The notes below the pieces were generated by a model, which did not search any database, was not told where the DNA came from, and was given only the letters and a program-made list of their open reading frames with translations. This document shows, one piece after another, positions 27,183-35,806 of a DNA stretch of 64,000 bases; within the stretch, counting starts at the first letter, position 1; each line of letters opens with the position of its first letter. Location: NCBI RefSeq assembly GCF_000364445.2, contig NZ_CP043538.1, positions 5,289,447 through 5,353,446 of the forward strand. The letters are read 5' to 3'. Position numbers and translations under genes: made by a program. The DNA is from Methylobacterium mesophilicum SR1.6/6. Lineage in GTDB: Bacteria > Pseudomonadota > Alphaproteobacteria > Rhizobiales > Beijerinckiaceae.

Positions 27183-28151
27183 CTATTCCCACTCGAGTTC
27201 CTGGTAGGCCACGGTGACGTTGCGGCCGTTATAGGTGTCGAACAGGGCCCACTTGTCCTTCTGCTGCGCGGCCACGGTCGTGACCGCCTTCTCGATCGGC
27301 ACGTCCTTGGCGATCGCCGCCCGGGTGCCGTCGCGGAGCGCCGTCAGGTAGCCGGTGAGGTCGGCGAGCGCCGGGGCGAGGTCGACCGCGACCGGCCCGT
27401 GTCCCGGCACCGCCCGAGTCGGGCCCATGGCCTTCAGGCGTTCGGCCTCTTTGAGCCAGCCCTTCAGGCTGCCGTCGAGGGAGGGGATGCGGTTCACGAA
27501 CAGCAGGTCGGCGGGGAACAGCAGCCCGCTCCCCGAATCGATCATCGACAGGTCCGAGGTGGTGTGCGCCGGCCCGTGCGCCGTGAAGGTCAGGCGCCGG
27601 TCGCCGAGGTCGATCTCGGCCGTGTCGTCCACCGCCATGGTGGGGTACACCACCGGCCCGGTCCGATCCTCGCCGAGGAGATCGATCAGCCGCTTGCGGT
27701 AGAATTCGCCCCGCGCCGACAGCGCCTCGGCAAGCTTGGCATGACCGATGAAGACCGGCTTGTCCTGGACGAAGGCCCCTGCCCCGAACACATGGTCCGG
27801 ATGGACATGGGTCAGCACCACGTGGGTGACCGGCTTGTCCGTGCGCTTGGCGATCTCGGCCCGCAGCCACTGGCCGTCGGCGAGGCTGCCCCCGGATTCC
27901 GTGACGAGCACGCCGCTCTTGCCGATGAGGAAGCCGATATTGGCGATGGCGTCGGCGTTGTCGGGCGTGGCGTCGGCGATCAGGCCCTTCCGGACGAAGA
28001 TGCCCGGGCCGACCTCCTCCATCGTGAAGCTCTCGGCGGCGCGGCCGAGGGTCGGCAGGCAGCACAGGCAGAGGCCGCCGAACAGGGCGTGCCGCCGCGA
28101 CAGCGTGCGGCCGGCGGCGGATTTCCGCGGATGGACGGCGGACGCCGTCAT
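27183..28151 (-). CDS. quinoprotein relay system metallo-beta-lactamase-fold hydrolase
   Basis: 322 residues from ATG 28151. A twin-arginine-like signal (SRRHALFGGLCLCCLPTLGRA) indicates export. The MBL-fold zinc motif HVHPDH is at residues 116-121, with a later AHGPAHTTSD and PGHGPVA, so all main metal ligands are present. It belongs to the quinoprotein-relay zinc metallohydrolase group. First gene of the trio; its promoter region carries the TetR-type palindrome at 28176-28195. Confidence 0.84.
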   Translation of the reverse strand: MTASAVHPRKSAAGRTLSRRHALFGGLCLCCLPTLGRAAESFTMEEVGPGIFVRKGLIADATPDNADAIANIGFLIGKSGVLVTESGGSLADGQWLRAEIAKRTDKPVTHVVLTHVHPDHVFGAGAFVQDKPVFIGHAKLAEALSARGEFYRKRLIDLLGEDRTGPVVYPTMAVDDTAEIDLGDRRLTFTAHGPAHTTSDLSMIDSGSGLLFPADLLFVNRIPSLDGSLKGWLKEAERLKAMGPTRAVPGHGPVAVDLAPALADLTGYLTALRDGTRAAIAKDVPIEKAVTTVAAQQKDKWALFDTYNGRNVTVAYQELEWE

Positions 28152-28175
28152 GCCAGAACCTCCCGATCTTGATTG

Positions 28176-28195
28176 TCTACCATTAAGTAGGTAGA
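28176..28195. promoter_or_regulatory. TetR-type operator between the quinoprotein trio and tetR
   Basis: TCTACC-ATTAAGTA-GGTAGA is a perfect 6-bp inverted repeat with an 8-bp spacer, 25 bp upstream of the metallohydrolase start and 83 bp upstream of the TetR start. Position between divergent genes and size fit a TetR dimer site. Inference. Confidence 0.65.
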
Positions 28196-28277
28196 TTGCT
28201 GGACCGTCAAGGGGCGGATCTGGATCGGGGGCACGACGGGCCCCACGTTCGCGTGAGCCGGAGAGACGATCGCCGCG

Positions 28278-28844
28278 ATGAGGGATACCCGCGCCGAGCT
28301 GCTGAGTCAGGCCGAGGCCCTGGTCCGGGGGCGGGGCTATGCGGGCTTCAGCTACGCCGACCTCGCGGAGGCGGTGGGCATCCGCAAGGCGAGCATCCAC
28401 CACCACTTCCCCACCAAGGTGGATCTCGGGGCTGCCCTGGTGGCGGCCTACGCGGCGCGCTACGCCGCGGCCCTGGAGGCGATCCGGCGCGACGTGGCGG
28501 ACGGTCCGGGCCGGGTCGAGGCCTATGGACGGCTATATCTCGGCGGCGTCGAGCAGGGGCTCGGCTGCCTCTGCGCCGCGCTGGCCATCGAGGGCGAGGC
28601 CCTGCCCGAGCGCCTGCGCCGGGACATCGCGGCCTTCTTCGCGAATCACCTCGCGTGGCTGGAGACGATCCTGCGGGCGGGCCAGGCAGATGGCAGCGTC
28701 CGTGCGGGCGCCGACCCGGCGGTGCTCGCCCGCTACGTGATTGCCACCCTGGAGGGGGCGCTCCTGATGGAGCGCCTGTTCGCGAGCCCCGACGCGTTCC
28801 GGGGGACGCTGGCGGTGCTGGTCGACGGCCTCAGGCCGCAGTGA
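28278..28844 (+). CDS. TetR/AcrR family regulator
   Basis: 188 residues, ATG 28278. An N-terminal helix-turn-helix ([21 protein letters not shown]) is followed by a helical ligand-binding domain. It is divergent from the quinoprotein accessory trio with a shared palindrome, so the trio and itself are the obvious targets. Its 3' end overlaps the convergent queC by 14 bases. The inducer is unknown; an alcohol or aldehyde would fit the context. Confidence 0.88.
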   Translation: MRDTRAELLSQAEALVRGRGYAGFSYADLAEAVGIRKASIHHHFPTKVDLGAALVAAYAARYAAALEAIRRDVADGPGRVEAYGRLYLGGVEQGLGCLCAALAIEGEALPERLRRDIAAFFANHLAWLETILRAGQADGSVRAGADPAVLARYVIATLEGALLMERLFASPDAFRGTLAVLVDGLRPQ

Positions 28845-29550
28845 AGCGGGCGTAGCCGTCCGCCCGCAGCCGGCAGGCCGGGCAGGTCCCGCAGCCGTAG
28901 CCCCAGGGATGGCGCTGCCCGCGCTCCCCGAGGTAGCAGGTGTGGCTCTCCTCGACGATCAGGTCGACCAGCGCCCCGCCGCCGAGATTCTCGGCGAGGC
29001 CCCAGGTCTGCGCCTTGTCGAGCCACATCAGCGGGGTGTGCAGCACGAAGCGGCGCTCCATCCCGAGGTTGAGCGCCACCTGCAGGGCCTTGATGGTGTC
29101 GTCCCGGCAGTCCGGGTAGCCGGAATAGTCGGTCTCGCACATGCCGCCCACGATGTGGCGGAGACCGCGCCGGTAGGCGAGCGCCGCCGCGAAGGTCAGG
29201 AACACGAGGTTGCGGCCGGGCACGAAGGTGTTGGGCAGGCCCGAGGCCTCGTAGCCGATCGCGGCCTCCCGGGTGAGCGCCGTCTCCGACACCTGCCCGA
29301 GGGCGTCGAGGGCGAGCGTGTGGTCGTCGCCGAGACGTGCTGCCCAGACGGGGTTCAAGCCCGTCGTGCCCTCCCGCAGGGCCGCGCGGCGGTCGAGTTC
29401 GACCCGGTGGCGCTGCCCGTAGTCGAACCCCAAGGTCTCGACATGGTCGAACCGCTCCAGCGCCCAGGCGAGGCAGGTCGCCGAATCCTGGCCGCCGGAG
29501 AACAGCACCAGCGCGGCGCGGTCCCCGGCGATCACGGTCTCATTCGCCAT
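28831..29550 (-). CDS. queC: 7-cyano-7-deazaguanine synthase
   Basis: 239 residues, ATG 29550. Makes preQ0 from carboxydeazaguanine, ATP and ammonia in queuosine tRNA modification. PP-loop ATP motif [14 protein letters not shown] is N-terminal; the zinc-binding cysteines are at the end ([20 protein letters not shown] then AC). It overlaps queD by 11 bases, forming a queD-queC operon. queE and queF are not in the window. Confidence 0.95.
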   Translation of the reverse strand: MANETVIAGDRAALVLFSGGQDSATCLAWALERFDHVETLGFDYGQRHRVELDRRAALREGTTGLNPVWAARLGDDHTLALDALGQVSETALTREAAIGYEASGLPNTFVPGRNLVFLTFAAALAYRRGLRHIVGGMCETDYSGYPDCRDDTIKALQVALNLGMERRFVLHTPLMWLDKAQTWGLAENLGGGALVDLIVEESHTCYLGERGQRHPWGYGCGTCPACRLRADGYARFTAA

Positions 29551-29896
29551 CGTACTCGGCCCAGGACATCGGTGTCTCGGCGACGCGCACCCGCGCGAGC
29601 CCCGGAAGGTCTGGCCGCAGCCGATGCCAGATCCAGGCCGCGATGTTCTCTGCGGTCGGATTCTCCAGCCCCTCGATCTCGTTGAGGCAGTGGTGATCGA
29701 GCCGGGCGAGCAGCGGCCCGAAGATGCTCTCGATGTCGTAGAAGTCGATGACCCAGCCGGTGTGCGGATCGACCGGGCCGGCGACCGTCAGCTCGACCCG
29801 GTAGGAATGCCCGTGCATCCGGTGGCAGCGATGCGTCTCGGGCACGTTCGGCAGCCGGTGGGCCGCCTCGAAGGTGAAGGCTTGGGTGATCTTCAT
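29540..29896 (-). CDS. queD: 6-carboxy-5,6,7,8-tetrahydropterin synthase
   Basis: 118 residues, ATG 29896. Converts 7,8-dihydroneopterin triphosphate to carboxytetrahydropterin for queuosine. Zinc ligands His13, His28 and His30 ([16 protein letters not shown]) and catalytic Cys24 are present. First gene of queD-queC. No preQ1 riboswitch was recognised in the 98 bp upstream. Confidence 0.94.
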   Translation of the reverse strand: MKITQAFTFEAAHRLPNVPETHRCHRMHGHSYRVELTVAGPVDPHTGWVIDFYDIESIFGPLLARLDHHCLNEIEGLENPTAENIAAWIWHRLRPDLPGLARVRVAETPMSWAEYDGE

Positions 29897-29994
29897 GGGG
29901 GTTCGCGGGCTGTGGCCGATCTCGCCCCCGCCATAGCGCCGACGGGCGGTCCCGCGCAAAGATGGGCTGCCCTGCATGCCGAGATGGCTGAGGA

Positions 29995-30948
29995 TCAGGC
30001 CCCGGCGCCGGCCTCCGACCACTGCGCGTACCACGCCTTGAACAGGCGTAGCTGCGTCTCCGCGTAGTGGCGCTGGCCGGCGCTCAGCGCGTCGGTGGCG
30101 TTGAAGTGGAGCGCGTAGTCCGGGTTCCCCTCCAGCACCATGAGGTGCTTGTAGTAGAGGACGAGATCCGTCCCCTCGTCGAAGCTCGACAGGATCGCCA
30201 GCGCGGCGTCGAGTTCCTCGGCCCGGCGCCGGGCCTGGACGTCGCCCGTGGCGGCCTTCTCGCACAGGGCGACGAGGTGGAGCACCTCCCGCGGCAGCAC
30301 GTTGCCGATACCCGTGATGGCGCCCCGGGCGCCGCAATTGACGTAGCCGTGCACCACCTGGGTATCCACCCCGACCATCAGGGTGATGTCGGGCGACTGG
30401 CCGGTGATGTACTCGGCCGCGTAGGTAAGCGAGGCCGCGCCGCCGAATTCCTTGAAGCCGACGAGGTGCGGGTAGCGGGCGCGCAGGCGGAAGAACAGGT
30501 CCGCCCGGGTCTCGAACCCGTAATAGGGGCTGTTGTAAATCACCGACGGAAGGTCGACGGCCGCCTCCAGGATGCCGGCGAAATGCGCCTCCTGGGCCGC
30601 GGCCGAGCTGCCGCGCGACAGGACCCGCGGGATGATCATCAGGCCGTGGGCGCCGGCCGCCTTGGCGTGCGCCGCGAGCGCCGCGGCCCGCTTCGGGTTC
30701 TGCGCGCCGGTCCCGACGATCACCGGGACGCCGGCGGCGAGCAGCCGCTCGACGCCTGCCATCCGCTCCTCGTCGGTGAGCAGCGGCCAGTCGCCCATCG
30801 AGCCGCAATAGACGACCGCCGACATGCCGGCATCGACGAGTTCCCGCCCCTTGCGCGCGAGGGCGTCGAGGTCGGGCGTCCGGTCCGAACGGCAGGGCGT
30901 CATCAGGGCCGGGATCGTGCCGGAGAAGATGTGTCGGTCGGAGGCCAT
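29995..30948 (-). CDS. dihydrodipicolinate synthase (DapA/NAL) family lyase
   Basis: 317 residues from ATG 30948 (MASDRHIFSGTIPALMTPC). TIM-barrel class I aldolase superfamily: YNSPYYG carries the family tyrosine motif, and VGFKEFGG supplies the Schiff-base lysine. Next to a GntR regulator and a peptide-type binding protein it is more likely a catabolic keto-acid lyase or deaminase (hydroxyproline or sugar-acid pathways) than the lysine-pathway DapA. Substrate unproven. Confidence 0.8.
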   Translation of the reverse strand: MASDRHIFSGTIPALMTPCRSDRTPDLDALARKGRELVDAGMSAVVYCGSMGDWPLLTDEERMAGVERLLAAGVPVIVGTGAQNPKRAAALAAHAKAAGAHGLMIIPRVLSRGSSAAAQEAHFAGILEAAVDLPSVIYNSPYYGFETRADLFFRLRARYPHLVGFKEFGGAASLTYAAEYITGQSPDITLMVGVDTQVVHGYVNCGARGAITGIGNVLPREVLHLVALCEKAATGDVQARRRAEELDAALAILSSFDEGTDLVLYYKHLMVLEGNPDYALHFNATDALSAGQRHYAETQLRLFKAWYAQWSEAGAGA

Positions 30949-31047
30949 CGCCGGCTCGTCTGCTGGGAGGAGGATCGCCCCGGCCGGCCGTGCGGGCCTC
31001 GCGGGGTGGCGCGCCCCTCCATGGCAGCCGGCCGCGATCCTGGCAAG

Positions 31048-31061
31048 GATTTTATACAATC
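31048..31061. promoter_or_regulatory. putative GntR operator, site 1
   Basis: GATTTTATACAAT at 31048-31060 overlaps the gntR stop codon and lies about 100 bp upstream of the DapA-family start. Its exact 13-base reverse complement occurs at 31794-31806, the other side of gntR. TTGTATA-type sites are typical of FCD-subfamily GntR repressors. Confidence 0.6.
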
Positions 31062-31728
31062 ATCCGGAGCTTCGCGGGGTCGAGGCCTCGCCGAGGAATG
31101 CCATCAGCGCGGCGGCGACGTGGCCGATATGGTCGGTCAGGAGGGCGCAGGCGGCCGAGACGTGGCCGTTCCGGCACAGCCGGACGATCTCGCGGTGCTC
31201 GCGGTCGGCCCGCTCCAGCTCCGCCCCGTCCGTCGAGAGCTGCAGGCGCGTGTAGCGGTCGCACTCCGCCAGCAGCGAGCCGACGAAGGCGAGCGTGCGG
31301 GGTCGCTCCGCCCGGCTGTACAGGAGGAGGTGCAGCTCCGTGTTGAGGGCGCCCCAGCGCGCCGTGGCGCCGTCGCGCAGGGCGGCGGCGTAATCGTCCA
31401 GCAGGGTGTCGGCCTGCCGATAATCCTGCTCCGTCAGATGCGGTGCCGACCCGGCGAGCAGGCGCGGCTCGAGGATGCCCCGCAGTTCGAGGGCCTCGGC
31501 GGCGTCGGCCGGCGAGAGCGGCGCGACCATGGCCCCGCGATGCGGGTGGATCCGCACCAGGCCCTCCGCCTCCAACTGGAACAGGGCCTCCCGCACGGGG
31601 ATCCGGCTCGCGCCGAATTCCGCCGCGAGGGCGTCCTGGCGCAGCTGCGACCCGGCCGGGTAGCGTCCGTCCAGGACGCGTCGGCGGATTTCGGCGCCGA
31701 TCGATCCCGCCATGGTCCTGTTCTTCAT
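31060..31728 (-). CDS. GntR family regulator (FCD subfamily)
   Basis: 222 residues, ATG 31728. A winged helix-turn-helix at about 8-70 (LRQDALAAEFGASRIPVREA) is followed by an all-helical FCD ligand domain (about 80-215) whose histidines and Asp/Arg can bind a metal and carboxylate effector. It lies between the lyase gene (same strand, 111 bp downstream) and the divergent binding-protein gene, and identical sites flank it on both sides. It most likely controls both neighbours in response to a carboxylic acid. Confidence 0.9.
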   Translation of the reverse strand: MKNRTMAGSIGAEIRRRVLDGRYPAGSQLRQDALAAEFGASRIPVREALFQLEAEGLVRIHPHRGAMVAPLSPADAAEALELRGILEPRLLAGSAPHLTEQDYRQADTLLDDYAAALRDGATARWGALNTELHLLLYSRAERPRTLAFVGSLLAECDRYTRLQLSTDGAELERADREHREIVRLCRNGHVSAACALLTDHIGHVAAALMAFLGEASTPRSSG

Positions 31729-31793
31729 GATCCCGCTCCGCCTCGGCCCCGGGCGCTCCGCGGGGCCCTTGACGGCGGAGCTCCAGTGTTGAA

Positions 31794-31806
31794 ATTGTAT
31801 AAAATC
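31794..31806. promoter_or_regulatory. putative GntR operator, site 2
   Basis: ATTGTATAAAATC, the reverse complement of site 1, lies in the gap between divergent gntR and the binding-protein gene (start 31846). Placement suits control of both promoters. Confidence 0.6.
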
Positions 31807-31845
31807 AATCGGGCAACGGGCTCGATCAGGACATGGGTGCCCGCG

Positions 31846-33438
31846 ATGACGCTCTCTCGCCGCCAGATTTTGGCCGGTACCGCAGGCGCGGCCGCCGGCC
31901 TCGGCCTCCCGCACTTGGTCCGGGCCCAGCCCGGCGGCGGCAGCGTGCTGCGCTTCATCCCGTCGACGCCCCTGCCGTCCCTCGATCCGATCGTCGCCAC
32001 GAGCTACGTCATCCGCAACCACGGCTATCTCGTCTACGACACGCTGTTCGCCACAGACGAGAATTTCCGGATCCAGCCCCAGATGGTGAGCGACTGGCAG
32101 ACCGCGCCCGACGGCCTGCGCTGGACCTTCCATCTCCGCGACGGCCTCACCTTCCACGACGGCTCCCCCGTCGAGGCCAAGGACTGCATCGCGTCGATCG
32201 CGCGCTGGTCCAAGCGGGACGCCTTCGGCCAGACCCTGGCGGGCTTCGTGGAGGGGTACGGCCAGGAGGACGGGCGGACCTTCACCATCGCGCTGAAGAA
32301 GCCGTTCCCCCTCCTCCCGGCGGCACTCGGCAAGCTGTCCTCCAACGTGCCCTTCATCATGCCGGAGCGCGTCGCGCTCCAGGACGCGTCCAAGCCGATC
32401 GCCGACGCCACCGGCTCCGGGCCCTGGCGCTTCGAGGCGCGGGAATGGATCCCGGGCCAGAACGCGATCTACACCCGCCACGCCGGCTACCGCCCCCGCG
32501 AAGAGGCGCCCTCCTGGGCGGCCGGCGGTAAGGTCGCGAAGGTCGACCGGATCGAGTGGCTCGCCATCACGGAGGCCTCGGCGGCGGTGGGCGCGATGAT
32601 CCAGGGCGCGGTCGACTGGTACGAGCAGCCGGCGATCGACCTGATCCCGGTCCTCAAGGGCAAGCCGGGGATCGAGATCCGCAACGTGCCGCTCGGGCTG
32701 ATCCTGCTGATGCGGTTCAACCACACGCAGCCGCCGTTCAACAATCCCGAGATCCGCCGGGCCGTGATGATGGCCATGAAGCAGGACGACTACATGCAGG
32801 CGGTGGTCGGCAGCCCCGAATACTACCGCGAGGCCAAGACCTTCTTCACGCCGGGCTCGCCGATGTCGACCGGGGCCGGCGGGGCAGCGGCGATGCAGGA
32901 CGATCTCGGCAAGGCCAAGGCGATGCTGGCCAAGGCCGGCTACAAGGGCGAGCGCGTGGTGCTCCTGGCCCCGGCCGACCAGCCGATCGCCTACAACCAG
33001 TCACTGGTGACCCAGGACCTGCTCAAGCAACTCGGGATGAACGTCGATCTGGTCTCGACCGACTGGGGCAGCTTCATCGCCCGCCGCGGCAATCGCGGGG
33101 CGGTCGATGCCGGCGGCTGGTCGGCCTTCCACACGCTCTGGTCGGGGGCCGACGTGCTGAACCCGGCGCTCCACCCGCTGATCCGCGCCAACGGCGCGGC
33201 CGCGTGGTTCGGCTGGCCGGACGACCCGACCCTGGAGGGCCTGCGCAGCGAGTGGATCGCCACCGGCGACGAGGCGCAGCAGAAGGCGCTGGCCGCGCGC
33301 ATCGAGGAGCGGGCCTTCGCGGTCGTGCCCTACGCACCCGCGGGCCTCGTGCAGCAGCCGATGGCGGTCAGCGCGAAGCTCAAGGGCATGGTCATGGCGC
33401 CCGTTCAGTTCTTCTGGAACATCGAGAAGACCGCCTGA
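31846..33438 (+). CDS. ABC transporter substrate-binding protein (peptide/nickel class, SBP_bac_5)
   Basis: 530 residues from ATG 31846. Tat signal MTLSRRQILAGTAGAAAGLG with cleavage after VRAQ. The large two-lobed binding protein of the DppA/OppA family shows FHLRDGLTFHDGSPVEAKD and LMRFNHTQPPFNNPEIRRAV. It is periplasmic. Unusually, no permease or ATPase genes accompany it, so it must use a transporter encoded elsewhere. Control by the adjacent GntR protein is likely. Confidence 0.85.
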   Translation: MTLSRRQILAGTAGAAAGLGLPHLVRAQPGGGSVLRFIPSTPLPSLDPIVATSYVIRNHGYLVYDTLFATDENFRIQPQMVSDWQTAPDGLRWTFHLRDGLTFHDGSPVEAKDCIASIARWSKRDAFGQTLAGFVEGYGQEDGRTFTIALKKPFPLLPAALGKLSSNVPFIMPERVALQDASKPIADATGSGPWRFEAREWIPGQNAIYTRHAGYRPREEAPSWAAGGKVAKVDRIEWLAITEASAAVGAMIQGAVDWYEQPAIDLIPVLKGKPGIEIRNVPLGLILLMRFNHTQPPFNNPEIRRAVMMAMKQDDYMQAVVGSPEYYREAKTFFTPGSPMSTGAGGAAAMQDDLGKAKAMLAKAGYKGERVVLLAPADQPIAYNQSLVTQDLLKQLGMNVDLVSTDWGSFIARRGNRGAVDAGGWSAFHTLWSGADVLNPALHPLIRANGAAAWFGWPDDPTLEGLRSEWIATGDEAQQKALAARIEERAFAVVPYAPAGLVQQPMAVSAKLKGMVMAPVQFFWNIEKTA

Positions 33439-33460
33439 GTCCGGGCGCTCCCGAGGATGG

Positions 33461-33552
33461 TTCGTCTTCGCGAGCGCAGCGAAGCAACCCAGGGCAGCGG
33501 GCCGCTGATGGCCGTGCCGCCGCTGGATTGCTTCGCTCCGCTCGCAAAGATG
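33461..33552. repeat. REP-like intergenic palindromic element, copy 3
   Basis: Near-perfect palindrome: GAGCGCAGCGAAGCAACCCA pairs with CTGGATTGCTTCGCTCCGCTC (right arm about 33523-33543). Same family as the copy at 12709, both lying just downstream of genes. Confidence 0.75.
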
Positions 33553-33577
33553 CGGGGGCGCGGGTGCCCGCGCGGCT

Positions 33578-34630
33578 TCAGCCCGCGCCTTTCTCGGACA
33601 CCCCAGCCTGCGCGAAGGTCGCCATGCCGGTGTGGCAGGCGAGCGCGCCCTTGAGCAGGCCCATCGCCATGCCGGCGCCCGAGGCCTCGCCGAGGCGCAT
33701 GCCGAGCGCCAGCAGCGGCACCAGCCCGAGCCGCTCCAGCACCTCCGCGTGGGCGCCCTCTGCCGAGACGTGGCCGGCGAGGCAATGGTCGAGGGCGCCC
33801 GGGTCGGCGGCGTGCAGCACGGCCGCCGCGGCGGTGGCCACGTAGCCGTCGATCACCACCGGGATGCGCTGCAGCCGCGCGGCCAGGATCGCCCCCGCCA
33901 TGGCGGCGATCTCCCGGCCGCCGAGGCGCGCCAGGACCTGGAGCGGGTCGTCGAGGTGGCCGGCATGGTGCGCGAGCGCCGCCTCCACGGCGGCGACCTT
34001 CCGGCCGAGACCGTCGCCGTCCACGCCCGTGCCGCGCCCGACCCAGTGGGCTGGGTCGCCACCGAACAGGGCGGCGTAGAGGGCGGCCGCCACCGTGGTG
34101 TTGCCGATGCCCATCTCGCCGATGCCCAGGCAATCGGTGCCGGCGGCCACCGCCTCCATGCCGAAGGCCATCGTGGCGACCGTGGCTCGCTCGTCGAGGG
34201 CTGGCCCCTCCGTGATGTCGCCGGTGGGCATGTCGAGGGCGAGGTCGAACACCTTGAAGCCGAGGCCGTAGGCCGCGCAGATCTGGTTGATCGCCCCGCC
34301 GCCGGCGGCGAAGTTGTCGAGCATCTGCCGGTTGACCGCGTCCGGAAAGGCCGAGACGCCGCGGCGCGTGACCCCGTGGCTCCCGGCAAAGACGCAGACC
34401 AGCGGCCGGTCGAAGCTCGGGGGCGCCTTGCCCTGCCACGCGGCCATCCAGGACACGAGGCTCTCCAGGCGCCCGAGGGAGCCTGCGGGCTTGGTCAGGG
34501 TGGCGTCCCGCGCCGCGACGGCGGCCTGCGCGTCGGTGTCCGGGCCGGGCATCGCCTTGAGCAGGTTGCGGATGTCGTCGAACGGGCCGTGTTCGGGAGC
34601 GGTCATCGGGTCGGTCACCGGGTCGGACAT
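33578..34630 (-). CDS. cobT: nicotinate-nucleotide--dimethylbenzimidazole phosphoribosyltransferase
   Basis: 350 residues, ATG 34630. Activates dimethylbenzimidazole for the lower ligand of cobalamin. Motifs: GEMGIGNTTVAAALYAALFG, VFAGSHGVTRRGVSAFP and the C-terminal MRLGEASGAGMAMGLLKGA with the catalytic glutamate. Divergent from cobS with only 71 bp between. No cobalamin riboswitch fits there. Confidence 0.95.
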   Translation of the reverse strand: MSDPVTDPMTAPEHGPFDDIRNLLKAMPGPDTDAQAAVAARDATLTKPAGSLGRLESLVSWMAAWQGKAPPSFDRPLVCVFAGSHGVTRRGVSAFPDAVNRQMLDNFAAGGGAINQICAAYGLGFKVFDLALDMPTGDITEGPALDERATVATMAFGMEAVAAGTDCLGIGEMGIGNTTVAAALYAALFGGDPAHWVGRGTGVDGDGLGRKVAAVEAALAHHAGHLDDPLQVLARLGGREIAAMAGAILAARLQRIPVVIDGYVATAAAAVLHAADPGALDHCLAGHVSAEGAHAEVLERLGLVPLLALGMRLGEASGAGMAMGLLKGALACHTGMATFAQAGVSEKGAG

Positions 34631-34701
34631 GGCGGCGATGATTTCCTGTGGGCGCCTCCGGTCGGGGAGACTATACGGGAGCGGCGCGCGGTGGCGGGCG
34701 G

Positions 34702-35541
34702 ATGCGAGAGACCGCGATGGACAGGCAGACCGGCGGGGAGGCCGACTGGCCCGGGCGCGGCGCCCTCTACGACCTCGCCGGGTGCCTGCGCTTCTACTCC
34801 CGCCTGCCGGTGCCGCAACTGCCCGGCGAGCCGGATCCGCACCGGAGCCCCGACTTCACCACCCTGCCGCGGATGCTGCCGCTGGCCGGCCTGATCCTCG
34901 CTCTGCCCGGGGCCCTCGTGCTGGCGGCCGGCTGGGCCATCGGACTCGGGCCGTTCCTGGCCGCGACCCTCGCGGTGTCGGTGTCGGTGGTGGCGACCGG
35001 GGCCCTCCACGAGGATGGGCTCGCCGACGTCGCCGACGGGTTCGGCGGCGGGATTACGCGGGAGCGCCGCTTGGAGATCATGCGCGACAGCCGGATCGGC
35101 GCCTACGGCGGCGCGGCCCTGGTCCTAGCGCTGGCCCTGCGGATCGGCGCCCTGGCGACGCTCCTCGACCGGACCGGCTACGCGGCCGTGACCGGCCTGC
35201 TCCTTGGGGCCACCCTGTCGCGGGTCGCCGCCCTCGCCCCGATGGTGCTGCTGGCGCCGGCGCGACCGGGCGGCCTCTCGGCCTCGGTCGGCCGCCCGGG
35301 CCGGGCGAGCCTCGCCACCGCGATCGGCCTCGGCGCGGCCCTGGCGCTCGGTGCGACGCTGCTCGGCCTGCCGTTCGGAGGGGTGGCGCTCATGATCCTG
35401 TGCGCCGGCCTCGCGGCTTTAGGCCTGACCCGGCTGGCGCGCGTTAAGATCGGCGGGCAGACCGGGGACGTGATCGGCGCCTGCCAGCAGGTCGCGGAGA
35501 TCGCCGCCCTGCTGGCCCTGGTGGTGTCGGTGACAGATTGA
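34702..35541 (+). CDS. cobS: adenosylcobinamide-GDP ribazoletransferase
   Basis: 279 residues from ATG 34702; a second ATG at 34717 is also usable and preceded by GAGAGA. Inner-membrane enzyme joining adenosylcobinamide-GDP and alpha-ribazole in the last step of B12 synthesis. Family motif HEDGLADVADGFGGG and IMRDSRIGAYGG, then five to six membrane helices. Pairs functionally with divergent cobT. Confidence 0.93.
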   Translation: MRETAMDRQTGGEADWPGRGALYDLAGCLRFYSRLPVPQLPGEPDPHRSPDFTTLPRMLPLAGLILALPGALVLAAGWAIGLGPFLAATLAVSVSVVATGALHEDGLADVADGFGGGITRERRLEIMRDSRIGAYGGAALVLALALRIGALATLLDRTGYAAVTGLLLGATLSRVAALAPMVLLAPARPGGLSASVGRPGRASLATAIGLGAALALGATLLGLPFGGVALMILCAGLAALGLTRLARVKIGGQTGDVIGACQQVAEIAALLALVVSVTD

Positions 35542-35557
35542 GGAGACCTCCGACGTC

Positions 35558-35806
35558 ATGACCCGGCCACGATCCCCCGGCCAAGGTTCTCCGATGCCGC
35601 CCGCGGAAAAGCCCTCTTCGCCTTGCACCAAGATCTGCGAGCTCGACGCCACGACCGGCCTGTGCTGCGGCTGCGGGCGGACCCGCGACGAGATCGCCGC
35701 CTGGGGCTCGATGCCGGAGGCCCGGCGCCGCGCCGTCATGGCTGGGCTCGTGGCCCGCATGCGGGCCGCCGGCCTCACCCCTGTGGAAGCGCCGCAGCCG
35801 TCATGA
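35558..35806 (+). CDS. DUF1289 family small cysteine-rich protein
   Basis: 82 residues, ATG 35558. The DUF1289 core is SPCTKICELDATTGLCCGCG with cysteines 23, 27, 36, 37 and 39, followed by RTRDEIAAW. The cysteine pattern suggests metal or Fe-S binding; function unproven. It lies 16 bp after cobS and overlaps the following protease gene by 4 bases (ATGA). Confidence 0.88.
   Translation: MTRPRSPGQGSPMPPAEKPSSPCTKICELDATTGLCCGCGRTRDEIAAWGSMPEARRRAVMAGLVARMRAAGLTPVEAPQPS

Noticed and set aside
29897..29994. preQ1 riboswitch before queD
   Set aside because: No preQ1 aptamer sequence; the stretch is short and GC-rich.
30067..33438. A 1123-residue protein starting at 30067 that includes the binding protein
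   Set aside because: The first 590 codons lie antisense to the DapA-family and GntR genes and are meaningless; the binding protein starts at 31846 with a Tat signal.
34631..34701. Cobalamin riboswitch between cobT and cobS
   Set aside because: Only about 70 bases separate the divergent starts, too short, and no B12-box sequence is seen.
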